A DNA stretch of 13,276 nucleotides from Candidatus Bathyarchaeota archaeon (lineage in GTDB: Archaea; Thermoproteota; CALKCG01; B24; JAGTQN01), in contig JAGTQN010000010.1 in the NCBI GenBank assembly GCA_018396395.1, positions 1 through 13,276 on the forward strand. Reading direction: 5' to 3'. The notes beneath the pieces were generated by a model. The model was given only the letters and a program-made list of their open reading frames with translations, did no database searches and had not been told where the DNA came from. A program made the translations under genes and the position numbers. Positions 7,742 to 13,276 of this stretch are shown in pieces (positions within the stretch are counted from its first letter, which is position 1; the number at the start of each line of letters is the position of its first letter).

Positions 7742-7821
7742 TTATAGAATGACTATAAGACGATGGGATCGGCTCCAAAAAAGCCTATACAGGCTGGCCT
7801 ATGAGTTAGCCTGCTAAGGCC
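7742..7821. repeat. cluster of three adjacent short stem-loops
   Basis: Three inverted repeats follow each other. TTATAG and CTATAA (7742-7758) enclose 5 nt. AGCCT and AGGCT (7782-7795) enclose 4 nt. GGCC...TTAG pairs with CTAAGGCC (7796-7821) around a 4-nt loop, with a 6-nt bulge on the 5' side. Such a run could be a structured RNA or a protein-binding region upstream of the cas promoter. No known RNA family is recognised. Confidence 0.3.
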
Positions 7822-8001
7822 ACGGGATCCATATCCATAAAATAGGAAAAAGAGGGATTCGCAGAGGAAGTCTTAGAATCGAGGGACGACTTCTCCCCGC
7901 GCCTATGGTTCAAGTCCATATGTGAAGGTGAAGTTGAAGAATATTAAAGATTATCCTTCTCATTTGGACAAAAATACCAAGCCCATTCCCGTCTTGAAAC
8001 A

Positions 8002-8170
8002 TCAACCTATAGCCTTAGGTATCGTGAAGACGGGACTTATTGCCTTCATAAAGGTTGAACTTCGCATCACATAAGCTATACTGATGGCGCTTCACGGTAT
8101 AAAACCTAAACTTTCAAGTCTTAAAGGACTCCGATTTGGATTCCCCACCACAGACCGGGCATTTTACCAT
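8002..8170 (-). pseudogene. decayed gene for a small zinc-ribbon protein
   Basis: From ATG 8168-8170 the minus strand reads MVKCPVCGGES, a typical archaeal zinc-ribbon start, then meets an in-frame TGA at 8114-8116. Reading on in the same frame gives KFRFYTVKRHQYSLC, then DAKFNLYEG, which looks like the second half of a zinc ribbon (usual form 'V-R-Y-C--C---F'), with one of its two cysteines already lost. A further TAA lies at 8015-8017; a +1 shift just before it restores VFTIPKAIG up to a TGA at 8002-8004. The first stop falls where such proteins often carry Trp, consistent with TGG to TGA. A TATA-like TTTTAAAG lies about 30 nt upstream of the ATG. The original function is unknown. An alternative is chance resemblance. 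Confidence 0.4.
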
Positions 8171-8227
8171 ATGGATTTAACTTCAATATTCGTTATACTT
8201 TAAAAGCTTATCGATCAAGGCACCAAG

Positions 8228-8307
8228 AATTCATCGCTATGGAAAAGAAATGTCAAGATCATGGGATCGACCGCCAATTCATCGATGGGCATGGAGAAAA
8301 GAAATGG
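8228..8307 (+). repeat. imperfect direct repeat, two units with a 48-52 nt period
   Basis: AATTCATCG occurs at 8228-8236 and 8276-8284. Each copy is followed, after 2 and 6 nt respectively, by ATGGAAAAGAAATG (8239) and ATGGAGAAAAGAAATGG (8291). The rest of the unit is only weakly similar. This looks like an old tandem duplication. Two divergent copies do not make a CRISPR array. Confidence 0.45.
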
Positions 8308-8483
8308 AATCTATTCGAGACCTATTTAGGGAGTTACTGAAGAAGATAACTAAGCAAGGACCTTCTAGACTCCGAATTGTGTAAACTTTCTCCGAGAAGT
8401 ATAGAACCAATTGGTGCGTATGGGCTATCCAGTAAAATGAGACGAAGCTATGGCTTTACTTAGCGAACTTAAGAAACTTTTAA
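8304..8483 (+). pseudogene. decayed reading frame of unknown function
   Basis: ATG 8304-8306, preceded by GGAG, opens a frame reading MESIRDLFRELLKKI and TKQGPSRLRIV, then TAA (8382-8384). The same frame continues with TFSEKYRTNWCVWAIQ, TAA (8433-8435), NETKLWLYLANLRNF and TAA (8481-8483). The composition is protein-like throughout and all three stops could derive from CAA by one C-to-T change. The GPSR...FSE pattern faintly recalls small archaeal winged-helix regulators, but this is not a firm match. It diverges from the zinc-ribbon remnant, sharing the 8171-8303 spacer. Confidence 0.3.
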
Positions 8484-8589
8484 AGATGTTCTCCAAATAT
8501 ATTTTATAATTTGACCTATTCGACTACTGAGTACCCCGCTATCACCTCTTGGAGAATTTGATATGATGGATTAGGGAATTGGGGTACCC

Positions 8590-8690
8590 TCGATTCTATT
8601 TCTATTCTATTCTACCCTACTCCATCTCTACCGTTCCATCCCATTCGACTCTTTCAATCCATCCCATCCAATCCTAGAAAACTCCACCCA
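8590..8690. repeat. degenerate pyrimidine-rich simple-sequence tract
   Basis: The plus strand is a run of TTCTA-, CCATC- and CATCC-like pentamers that drift in sequence; read on the minus strand they are TAGAA and GGATG units. It lies directly downstream of the minus-strand oxidoreductase. It appears to be a slippage-derived, decayed microsatellite, and no protein or RNA is indicated. Confidence 0.5.
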
Positions 8691-8709
8691 CCGCCTATGC
8701 TAGGATCCA

Positions 8710-9774
8710 CTAAGCCTTTCTAGGCATCGGCAGCCTAACCTTCGAATTGCCCCTTCTCTGGGATTCCAGCATGGCTATAATGATTTCAAGGGCCTTCCTA
8801 GCCTCCCTTCCATTCGATATGCCATTGCCTCCCTTCTCCATAAGCTCGATAAGCTCTTCGATGGCTGCTACTATACCAGATTTCATGTAGGCTTCAGGCC
8901 TTACGATCCTATGGACCAAACCGCCGGACTTCGAATCCAAGGTATAAAGCTCTAATCTGGCATCGTCCACATGAATACGACCTTCCGAGCCCATGAGTTC
9001 GAGGCTGAATTCAGGAACCGATGGTCTCGTTCCATTGTAAAAAGCCCTAACACCATTCTTGAAGTGTATATAAGCCAAGGCCCCAGGCTCCGTTGCAGGA
9101 TCGTGACCCCCGTCACCCCGATACCCCCAGTAGTCCTCATAGCCCTCATCAAGCTCAGCCATAACCCATTCGGGATCAGCCTCGGCAAAGAAGCATATGG
9201 CATCGAGAAGATGGGTTCCATTGCGGAAAAGCATGGCCCTAGGACCTCCAAGGGTTCCGACGATTAACCTAAGGCGCCCTATGGCACCTAGCCTAACTAA
9301 TTCCTTGGCTTTTTGATATATGGGATTCCAACGCCTCGTATGGTCCACGGACAGAACAGCCTTCTTTCGTTCCACGGCCTCTATCATGCGATCGGCGTCT
9401 TCGAGACTTGTAGCAATGGGCTTTTCGCAGAATATACCCCTAACCCCGGCCTCGGCCGCCTCGACAACAATGTCTGCATGCCGGTGATCCGATGTGACGA
9501 CGCTTAGAATGTCCAGGGATTCCTTAGCCAGCATTTCCCTGTAATCCTCGTAGGTGGATATGGGACTCCAGACATGGCTCCATCGCCTTACGAATTCCTC
9601 CCTTCGCTCTGGCACTAGATCACAAACGGCTACAACCCTAGTCTGAGGAAGGGCGGCATAGGCGGAGGCATGGGAAATGGGCATGGGAGATCTGAAGGGA
9701 GACTTCCCAGGTATGCTGGGAGCCGCCGATGCGATACCAGTCAGGCCTACGATTCCGACCCTATAGGTTTTCAA
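8710..9774 (-). CDS. Gfo/Idh/MocA-family NAD(P)-dependent oxidoreductase
   Basis: Enzymes of this family oxidise or reduce sugars, polyols or their derivatives with NAD(P). The 354-residue protein has an N-terminal Rossmann fold: GIVGLTGIA at 7-15 (the middle Gly of the usual motif is Thr), an insertion rich in Pro/Ser at about 17-34, D52 at the end of strand 2 (favouring NAD), the CEKP motif with K118, and a family-type DHTRRWNP at 144-151. The C-terminal domain has GTHLLD with H188, but the Asp usual four residues before it is R184. The start is TTG 9772-9774, with GGAGG 11 nt upstream; no ATG lies near. It is divergent from a second family member at 9958, with a shared 183-nt spacer. The substrate is not determinable from sequence. 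Confidence 0.9.
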   Translation of the reverse strand: MKTYRVGIVGLTGIASAAPSIPGKSPFRSPMPISHASAYAALPQTRVVAVCDLVPERREEFVRRWSHVWSPISTYEDYREMLAKESLDILSVVTSDHRHADIVVEAAEAGVRGIFCEKPIATSLEDADRMIEAVERKKAVLSVDHTRRWNPIYQKAKELVRLGAIGRLRLIVGTLGGPRAMLFRNGTHLLDAICFFAEADPEWVMAELDEGYEDYWGYRGDGGHDPATEPGALAYIHFKNGVRAFYNGTRPSVPEFSLELMGSEGRIHVDDARLELYTLDSKSGGLVHRIVRPEAYMKSGIVAAIEELIELMEKGGNGISNGREARKALEIIIAMLESQRRGNSKVRLPMPRKA

Positions 9775-9827
9775 GGAGATTTATGCCTCCGATATATGAA
9801 GCGATTATGTTAGTAGTTACAAGCCTT

Positions 9828-9836
9828 TGCTTAAAA
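9828..9836 (-). promoter_or_regulatory. TATA-like box of the minus-strand oxidoreductase
   Basis: TTTTTAAGC on the minus strand lies about 55 nt before the TTG start. Transcription from about 9805 would leave a leader of some 30 nt containing the GGAGG ribosome binding site. Confidence 0.35.
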
Positions 9837-9957
9837 ATGAGAAGGAAAGGCAATGAAGGGGGAAAGGGAGGAAGCGGAAGAGAAGGAGGGGAGGATGAAG
9901 GCTTAATTGCTAAAATGGGAAGGATAAAGGAAGAGAATAGGAGGAAGGGAGGGAAAT
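9833..9957 (+). repeat. polypurine tract in the divergent promoter region
   Basis: The plus strand is almost entirely A and G; between 9841 and 9900 only four of 60 bases are pyrimidines. It runs into the ribosome binding site of the gene at 9958 and is interrupted by GCTTAATTGC (9901-9910), the best TATA-like candidate for that gene. Purine tracts of this length can form triplex DNA, but no regulatory role is shown. Confidence 0.55.
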
Positions 9958-11025
9958 ATGTCCACTCTGCCCAAACCTGAGCTTAAGCTTGCCTTCATAG
10001 GAATCGACCATCCTCATGGAAGGGCTTACCTTGAATCCCTTAGGAACCTTCCTGAAGTAGACATTACAGCCCTCTATACGGGAGGGCGAGGGGTGATAGC
10101 CCTTCCGGAGCCTTATGCCTCCAAGCCCCTTTACACATCCCTTCAAGAGCTTCTGGAGAGGGAGGAGTTCGATGCTGCCATGGTTCTCCTTCCCAATGAT
10201 GAGGCCCCTAAGGCCTGCATCGAGCTTATCGAAGCTGGAAAGCATGTTATGGCCGAGAAGCCCATAGCTAGGAATGCCAAGGAGATGGAGCCCGTTTTAG
10301 AGGCTGTCAAGCGTCAAGGAATAAAGTTCTCCGTAGGCTATCCTTGGCGTTTCCATCCCGTAGCCATGGACATCCGGAACTTTATAAGGCAGGACGCCCT
10401 GTTAGGCGAGGTCTACTCTGTGGAGGCTAAAATGCTTGCCTCCTTGATTGGCGAAGCGGACCCTTCCCATAGGGATCCGAGGCATTATCTCTTCAAGAAA
10501 TCAGTGAGCGGAGGGGGCTTTTTCAACTGGCTCGGTGTGCACTGGCTGGACCTCCTTTTCTACTTTCTGGAGGATAGGGTAACTTCTGTAACAGCCTTCG
10601 TAGGGAACGTCTATAGGAAGGATATAGATGTGGAGGATGGTGGCGTGGCAATCCTTGGCTTTTCCAAGGGGACCATCGCCAGCTTCCATGGGGGCTATTA
10701 TATGCAAAGGGGCTATGAAACCTCCTTCAATTTCCATGGAAGCATCGGATGGATACGCTGGGATCCTATGGGATCGGAGCTCGAGGTCTCCAGCAGAGCT
10801 TCCAAATGGAAGGCCGCTCCAGAAAGGAGGTTCTCCTATACCATAAAAAGTGAGGGGGGCTATGGAGGTCAGTACGGCTTGGAGATGCTTAGGGATTGGA
10901 TATCTTCCATTAGGGAGGATCGTTCCCCCGTGAACACGGCTGAAAATGCCCTTAGGGTCCTCAGGGTCGTCGATGCCATATACGAATCCTCTGAAAAAGG
11001 GAAAAGGATAAGGGTGAACATATAA
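9958..11025 (+). CDS. Gfo/Idh/MocA-family oxidoreductase, variant with GIDHPHG nucleotide loop
   Basis: This 355-residue protein has the two-domain plan of the family. In the N-terminal Rossmann fold, the dinucleotide loop is AFIGIDHPHGRAYL (residues 12-25) instead of the usual glycine-rich motif. The AEKP block with K101 is present. In the C-terminal domain, the GGGFFNWLGVHWLD stretch (185-198) keeps H195 and D198, but has W191 where the family normally has the Asp that acts with Lys and His. The ATG at 9958 is preceded by GGAGGG at 4 nt. It is divergent from the oxidoreductase at 8710-9774, and is followed after 107 nt by an FAH-family gene on the same strand. A sugar, sugar-acid or polyol substrate is likely from the context; a non-redox or sensory role is possible given the altered motifs. 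Confidence 0.88.
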   Translation: MSTLPKPELKLAFIGIDHPHGRAYLESLRNLPEVDITALYTGGRGVIALPEPYASKPLYTSLQELLEREEFDAAMVLLPNDEAPKACIELIEAGKHVMAEKPIARNAKEMEPVLEAVKRQGIKFSVGYPWRFHPVAMDIRNFIRQDALLGEVYSVEAKMLASLIGEADPSHRDPRHYLFKKSVSGGGFFNWLGVHWLDLLFYFLEDRVTSVTAFVGNVYRKDIDVEDGGVAILGFSKGTIASFHGGYYMQRGYETSFNFHGSIGWIRWDPMGSELEVSSRASKWKAAPERRFSYTIKSEGGYGGQYGLEMLRDWISSIREDRSPVNTAENALRVLRVVDAIYESSEKGKRIRVNI

Positions 11026-11085
11026 CTAAACTAATCCGAATCTAACCGAGCCGAACTGAACTGAAACTGAATAAAAGCTAAAATC
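11026..11085 (+). repeat. degenerate CTGAA/CCGAA pentamer tract
   Basis: Directly after the oxidoreductase stop, the plus strand reads as drifting pentamers (CTAAA, CCGAA, CCGAG, CTGAA and so on) for about 50 nt. A comparable degenerate pentamer tract follows the divergent oxidoreductase at 8590-8690. No gene or terminator is evident in it. Confidence 0.4.
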
Positions 11086-11102
11086 GCTCAGATGAGATTC
11101 AA

Positions 11103-11110
11103 GTTTTTAT
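11103..11110 (+). promoter_or_regulatory. possible TATA box of the FAH-family gene
   Basis: GTTTTTAT lies 23-30 nt before the ATG at 11133, placing a start site at or near the start codon. A GGGAG ribosome binding site (11122-11126) also exists, so a promoter further upstream (for example AATAAAAG near 11070) or read-through from the oxidoreductase is equally possible. Confidence 0.25.
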
Positions 11111-11132
11111 CTAAAAAGGATGGGAGAGTTCT

Positions 11133-12134
11133 ATGCGCCTCTGTCGTTTTCGAATTGATGGGAAGTCCCTCATCGGACTTTACTTCGATAGCTTTATCGT
11201 CGATTTAAAGGGCCTTTACGATCTTTATCTAAAGGAAACAAGGGAGACGATTCCATCTGCCCCTAACCTTATGGACGATGAACGCCTGGCTTCACCCCTT
11301 TCCCTCCTCAATTTCCTGCCCCCGAAGGATGAGGGCTATTGCCTAGCCAAGGCCCTAGAAGCCTTCTATGTTAAGAATATCGATCGCCTCAGGAAGAAGC
11401 CCATAACCTTGAATGCCGAGGAGGTGGAGCTCCTAGCCCCTATACGTAGCCCTCCTAAGTTCTTCCTTCTGGCCGGGAACTATGCGGAGCACATCGAGGA
11501 AAGCGGTGGTAAAGCCGAGGAGAAGGAGCATACATTCCCATACTTCTTCATGAAACCACCATCGACAACCATCACGGATCCAGAAAAGCCCATAAGGCTT
11601 CCAGCCATTTCTCCAAATAAAATCGACTGGGAGGTTGAACTGGCCGTCATCATTGGAAGGAAGGTGAAAAGCATAAAGGCCAGTGAGGCCCTTGGCGCCA
11701 TAGCGGGCTACACCATCGTCAACGATATATCAGATCGGGAGTTCAGGCTCAACCCAGCTAGGCGTAAGCGCCCGAACGACAGCTTCTTCGATTGGCTTCA
11801 TGGAAAGTGGCATGATGGATTCGCTCCTATGGGACCCTGCATCGCCTCGCCAGAGGAGATCCCCGATCCCCAAAGGCTTCGCATAACCCTAAGGGTCAAC
11901 GGCGAGACTATGCAGGACTCTAATACGGGACGCATGGTCTTTTCGGTTTCGGAGCTCATAGAGTACCTCAGTAGCTTTGTAACCCTCGAGCCTGGTGATA
12001 TCATATCCACAGGAACACCAGGAGGCATAGGAGCCCCTAGGGGGCGCTTCCTGAAGCCCGGAGACATCGTAGAAGCCGAGGTGGAAGGAATCGGCATCCT
12101 AAGGAACCCGGTAGGATGGAATGGATCGGGCTAG
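11133..12134 (+). CDS. fumarylacetoacetate hydrolase (FAH) superfamily enzyme
   Basis: FAH-superfamily enzymes hydrolyse, decarboxylate or dehydrate 2-keto acids, using Mg or Mn. In this 333-residue protein, the N-terminal ~100 residues form the small domain. The catalytic domain starts at LLAGNYAEHIEE (H120 and E123 in the active-site loop), then MKPPST (140-145), the metal ligands E167 and E169 (DWEVELAVIIGR) and D198 (IVNDISDRE), K225, and STGTPGGIG near residue 295. All expected ligands are present. The ATG at 11133 has GGGAG 6 nt upstream. Its place behind two sugar-type oxidoreductases suggests a sugar-acid pathway; known relatives in such pathways include 2-keto-3-deoxy-D-arabinonate dehydratase of Sulfolobus and 2,4-diketo-3-deoxy-acid hydrolases. 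Aromatic catabolism is an alternative. The exact reaction is not determinable. Confidence 0.9.
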   Translation: MRLCRFRIDGKSLIGLYFDSFIVDLKGLYDLYLKETRETIPSAPNLMDDERLASPLSLLNFLPPKDEGYCLAKALEAFYVKNIDRLRKKPITLNAEEVELLAPIRSPPKFFLLAGNYAEHIEESGGKAEEKEHTFPYFFMKPPSTTITDPEKPIRLPAISPNKIDWEVELAVIIGRKVKSIKASEALGAIAGYTIVNDISDREFRLNPARRKRPNDSFFDWLHGKWHDGFAPMGPCIASPEEIPDPQRLRITLRVNGETMQDSNTGRMVFSVSELIEYLSSFVTLEPGDIISTGTPGGIGAPRGRFLKPGDIVEAEVEGIGILRNPVGWNGSG

Positions 12135-12239
12135 TCTAGGGATGCGCCCGTATAGAAATAAAATAAATCGCTCATATTAAGCCGAGGATGCATGCTTTCG
12201 TTCAGACTTTTCCATGGAAGAGGCAGGAGTAGGTAGCAC

Positions 12240-12268
12240 CTTAAGCATGGTAAATAATACCGCTTAAG
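12240..12268. repeat. 11-bp inverted repeat (hairpin) downstream of the FAH gene
   Basis: CTTAAGC, a 2-nt bulge (AT), GGTA, a 5-nt loop (AATAA), then TACC and GCTTAAG: an 11-bp perfect stem with one bulge. It lies about 106 nt past the FAH stop. It is not followed by a T-run, so it is not a standard terminator. A protein-binding palindrome or a remnant end of a mobile element are alternatives. Confidence 0.6.
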
Positions 12269-12470
12269 AACGCCGAGGAGACCATGTATCGTGTCCTAAA
12301 TATGAGTGAAATAAAATAATAAGAATTTCAAAGTTTCCTAATGTTTCTGTTACGCTGTAGTAGTCTTCCCGGTCTAGGGATTTTCCTTCCAATTCAATTA
12401 CGAAACCCTCCTTCGAATTTTCCCATTAGTTTTGAATAAAGGGGAAGGCTTCCGAAGAATCGTTCTATAA

Positions 12471-12490
12471 TCGAAAAATTTGACAAAACA
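12471..12490 (-). terminator. possible T-rich terminator of the small membrane protein operon
   Basis: On the minus strand, about 16 nt after the stop codon at 12506, TGTTTTGTCA is followed by AATTTTTCGA. T-rich stretches on the coding strand are the usual archaeal termination signal. There is no hairpin, and none is required. Confidence 0.35.
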
Positions 12491-12505
12491 TTGGGATGGA
12501 TAAGG

Positions 12506-12820
12506 CTAAGCTTTACCTCGATAAGACCTCTCCCTTCCATTCTTGGCGACTTTCGACTCCCGAACAAGGCTGAAGGGTCTAAATAAGGGAAAAAATCCTG
12601 TATATGCTAAGGAGGGTTTAAAGGCCCTTAAGCGTCTTTCAGGTATTCCGCAGAAGTATCGCCAGTAGAGGTAATGGGTCCATGTGACGCGTCTCCTGAA
12701 AAGCCTGTGGAGATATATGTCCGAATAGCCCATAAAACGCCTTCCTAGAAAGCTTCCGGCGAAGGCCAAGCCCAATAGATATGCGAGGACCGTGAGAGCG
12801 ATGGATAAATAATCCATCAT
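12506..12820 (-). CDS. small single-helix membrane protein, unknown function
   Basis: The 104-residue protein begins MMDYLSIALTVLAYLLGLAF, one clear transmembrane helix at about residues 4-24, followed by a strongly basic, aromatic-rich tail (LHRLFRRRVTWTHYLYWRYF at about 37-56). This charge pattern places the tail in the cytoplasm by the positive-inside rule. ATG at 12818-12820 is followed by a second ATG. GGGTGA, overlapping the end of the upstream gene, can act as ribosome binding site. The gap from the upstream zinc-ribbon gene stop is only 3 nt, so the two are co-translated. No family is recognised. The operon position and the well-placed start argue for a real gene; the low-complexity end (residues 85-104) is less certain. 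Confidence 0.6.
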   Translation of the reverse strand: MMDYLSIALTVLAYLLGLAFAGSFLGRRFMGYSDIYLHRLFRRRVTWTHYLYWRYFCGIPERRLRAFKPSLAYTGFFPLFRPFSLVRESKVAKNGRERSYRGKA

Positions 12821-12823
12821 TTT

Positions 12824-13243
12824 TCACCCTTTCCTAAGCCTAAATCCACAATAAGGACAGATCATTATTTCTTCAGGCATATTCTCAAGACTTCTACCGC
12901 ATTTCGGACAGGCCTTCCTTTTCCCTAACGATTCCTTACCTTCGCTCCCTTCAGGGGCTTCCGAGCGGGAAAGCCCCAGTTCCATCCTCAGCCTTTTAAC
13001 ATGCTCCTCAACTTCCTTCCTAAGCCTCGATATCTCCTCTAGGGAGGATGAAACCCTATCGACGATATCCCTTCGCGCCTTGATCCCTTCCCTTACAAGA
13101 TAGGCGACGGCTTCCGAACGAGTATTAAAAAGCCCAGCCTTGACCAGCATGTCGATGATACGTAACTCATCATCGCCTATTCGGGAGGCGACAACATTGG
13201 ATCGTGATGTTAGTATCGATGATATTGGAGGCATAGGAGGCAT
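12824..13243 (-). CDS. RHH-like / coiled-coil / zinc-ribbon protein, probable DNA-binding
   Basis: The 139-residue protein has three parts. Residues 17-57 (VVASRIGDDELRIIDMLVKA, then GLFNTRSEAVAYLVREGI) look like a ribbon-helix-helix domain: a short strand, then two helices with the 'S-SEA---L-REGI' turn. Residues 60-90 form a charged heptad-like helix, probably a coiled coil. After a Glu/Gly/Ser-rich linker comes a zinc ribbon, C112-x2-C115-x13-C129-x2-C132-G. RHH domains normally dimerise and bind DNA, so a small regulator or nucleoid-associated protein is likely; the zinc ribbon may mediate protein contact. ATG 13241-13243 is used, with an ATG three codons on as an alternative; neither has a clear ribosome binding site. 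A co-transcribed membrane protein follows after 3 nt. Confidence 0.8.
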   Translation of the reverse strand: MPPMPPISSILTSRSNVVASRIGDDELRIIDMLVKAGLFNTRSEAVAYLVREGIKARRDIVDRVSSSLEEISRLRKEVEEHVKRLRMELGLSRSEAPEGSEGKESLGKRKACPKCGRSLENMPEEIMICPYCGFRLRKG

Positions 13244-13276
13244 GGAGATTGTAGGAATCGATAGGGAAAAGGAAGG

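Larger units (their letters stand above)
7660..8709. other. about 1.05 kb with no intact gene between cas6 and the oxidoreductase
   Basis: No reading frame here is convincing as an intact gene, and no tRNA or CRISPR repeat series is visible. It contains the cas promoter, three consecutive short stem-loops (7742-7821), two probable decayed reading frames that diverge from about 8170 and 8304, an imperfect direct repeat (8228-8307), and a pyrimidine-rich degenerate tract (8590-8690). Confidence 0.7.
12135..12505. other. 370-nt stretch without a convincing gene
   Basis: It separates the convergent FAH gene and the small membrane protein gene. It contains a strong inverted repeat (12240-12268), a T-rich minus-strand terminator candidate (12471-12490), and a 54-codon open frame on the minus strand (12264-12425) that has no ordinary start. 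Confidence 0.6.

Noticed and set aside
7904..7920. Perfect tRNA T-arm-like hairpin (TATGG, loop TTCAAGT, CCATA)
   Set aside because: The 3' flank would need a matching acceptor strand (CTTCACA) about 70 nt upstream; none is present, and no D or anticodon arm is found. The stem is also poor in GC for a thermophile.
7877..8074. 65-codon open frame on the plus strand ending at TAA 8072-8074
   Set aside because: No ordinary start with a ribosome binding site, antisense to the zinc-ribbon remnant, and a frame of this length is expected by chance in the region.
8125..8340. 71-codon open frame on the plus strand containing EFIAMEKK and QFIDGHGEKK
   Set aside because: The only ATG is late (8239), it overlaps both remnants, and its internal similarity follows from the DNA direct repeat. 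It could be real but is not supported.
8651..8665. CTTTCAATCC, resembling an archaeal CRISPR repeat end
   Set aside because: It occurs once, inside a degenerate pyrimidine-rich tract, and no second copy lies at a repeat-spacer distance.
9838..9980. 47-codon frame rich in Gly, Lys, Glu and Arg through the polypurine tract
   Set aside because: Its composition is dictated by the purine tract, and it runs into the start of the oxidoreductase gene in another frame.
12639..12827. 62-codon frame overlapping the small membrane protein gene
   Set aside because: It is in a different frame of the same strand, lacks a hydrophobic helix or a recognisable domain, and the frame with the transmembrane segment has the better start.

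Overview
The window looks like chromosomal DNA of a thermophilic archaeon, probably Thermoproteota-like, though the exact lineage cannot be read from the sequence. The reasons are archaeal TATA-like boxes (one placed for a leaderless mRNA), frequent GGAGG-type ribosome binding sites, frequent TTG/GTG starts, arginine written mostly as AGA/AGG, isoleucine often as ATA, and short or overlapping gene junctions.

Region 1 (32-7659, all minus strand) is a complete type I-B CRISPR-Cas operon of the Tneap kind, transcribed from right to left: cas6, cas8b (cst1, with a CxxC/CxxC zinc finger), cas7 (cst2), cas5, cas3 (HD nuclease plus helicase), cas4, cas1, cas2. Spacing is extremely tight: ATGA, GTGAGTAA and TTGA overlaps, or gaps of 3-23 nt. 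A TATA-like box 26 nt upstream of cas6 suggests a single leaderless promoter. cas8b contains an in-frame internal ATG with its own ribosome binding site that would produce a 118-residue small subunit (Cas11b). Cas6 would cut pre-crRNA; Cas8b, Cas7, Cas5 and the predicted Cas11b would form Cascade; Cas3 would degrade the target; Cas4, Cas1 and Cas2 would acquire spacers. No CRISPR array is visible in the window.

Region 2 (7660-8709) is about 1 kb without an intact gene. It holds the cas promoter with an adjacent small palindrome, a cluster of three stem-loops, what look like two decayed divergent reading frames (a zinc-ribbon protein on the minus strand and an unidentified one on the plus strand), an imperfect direct repeat, and a degenerate pyrimidine-rich simple-sequence tract.

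Region 3 (8710-12134) is a metabolic cluster, visibly more GC-rich than the cas operon: two divergently transcribed Gfo/Idh/MocA-family oxidoreductases separated by a polypurine tract, followed by a fumarylacetoacetate hydrolase (FAH) superfamily enzyme. Together they suggest oxidation of a sugar or polyol and hydrolysis or dehydration of a 3-deoxy-2-keto acid intermediate, but the substrate cannot be named. Both oxidoreductases lack the usual Asp four residues before the catalytic His.

Region 4 (12135-13276) starts with a 370-nt stretch without a convincing gene, containing a strong inverted repeat. Then come, on the minus strand, a small membrane protein and, just upstream of it, a ribbon-helix-helix-like / coiled-coil / zinc-ribbon protein. 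The two genes form a tiny operon of unknown role.

The window's main system, type I-B CRISPR-Cas, is a known one. I see no convincing wholly new system. The less explained parts are the internal Cas11b start, the non-canonical oxidoreductase pair, and the zinc-ribbon/membrane-protein pair.
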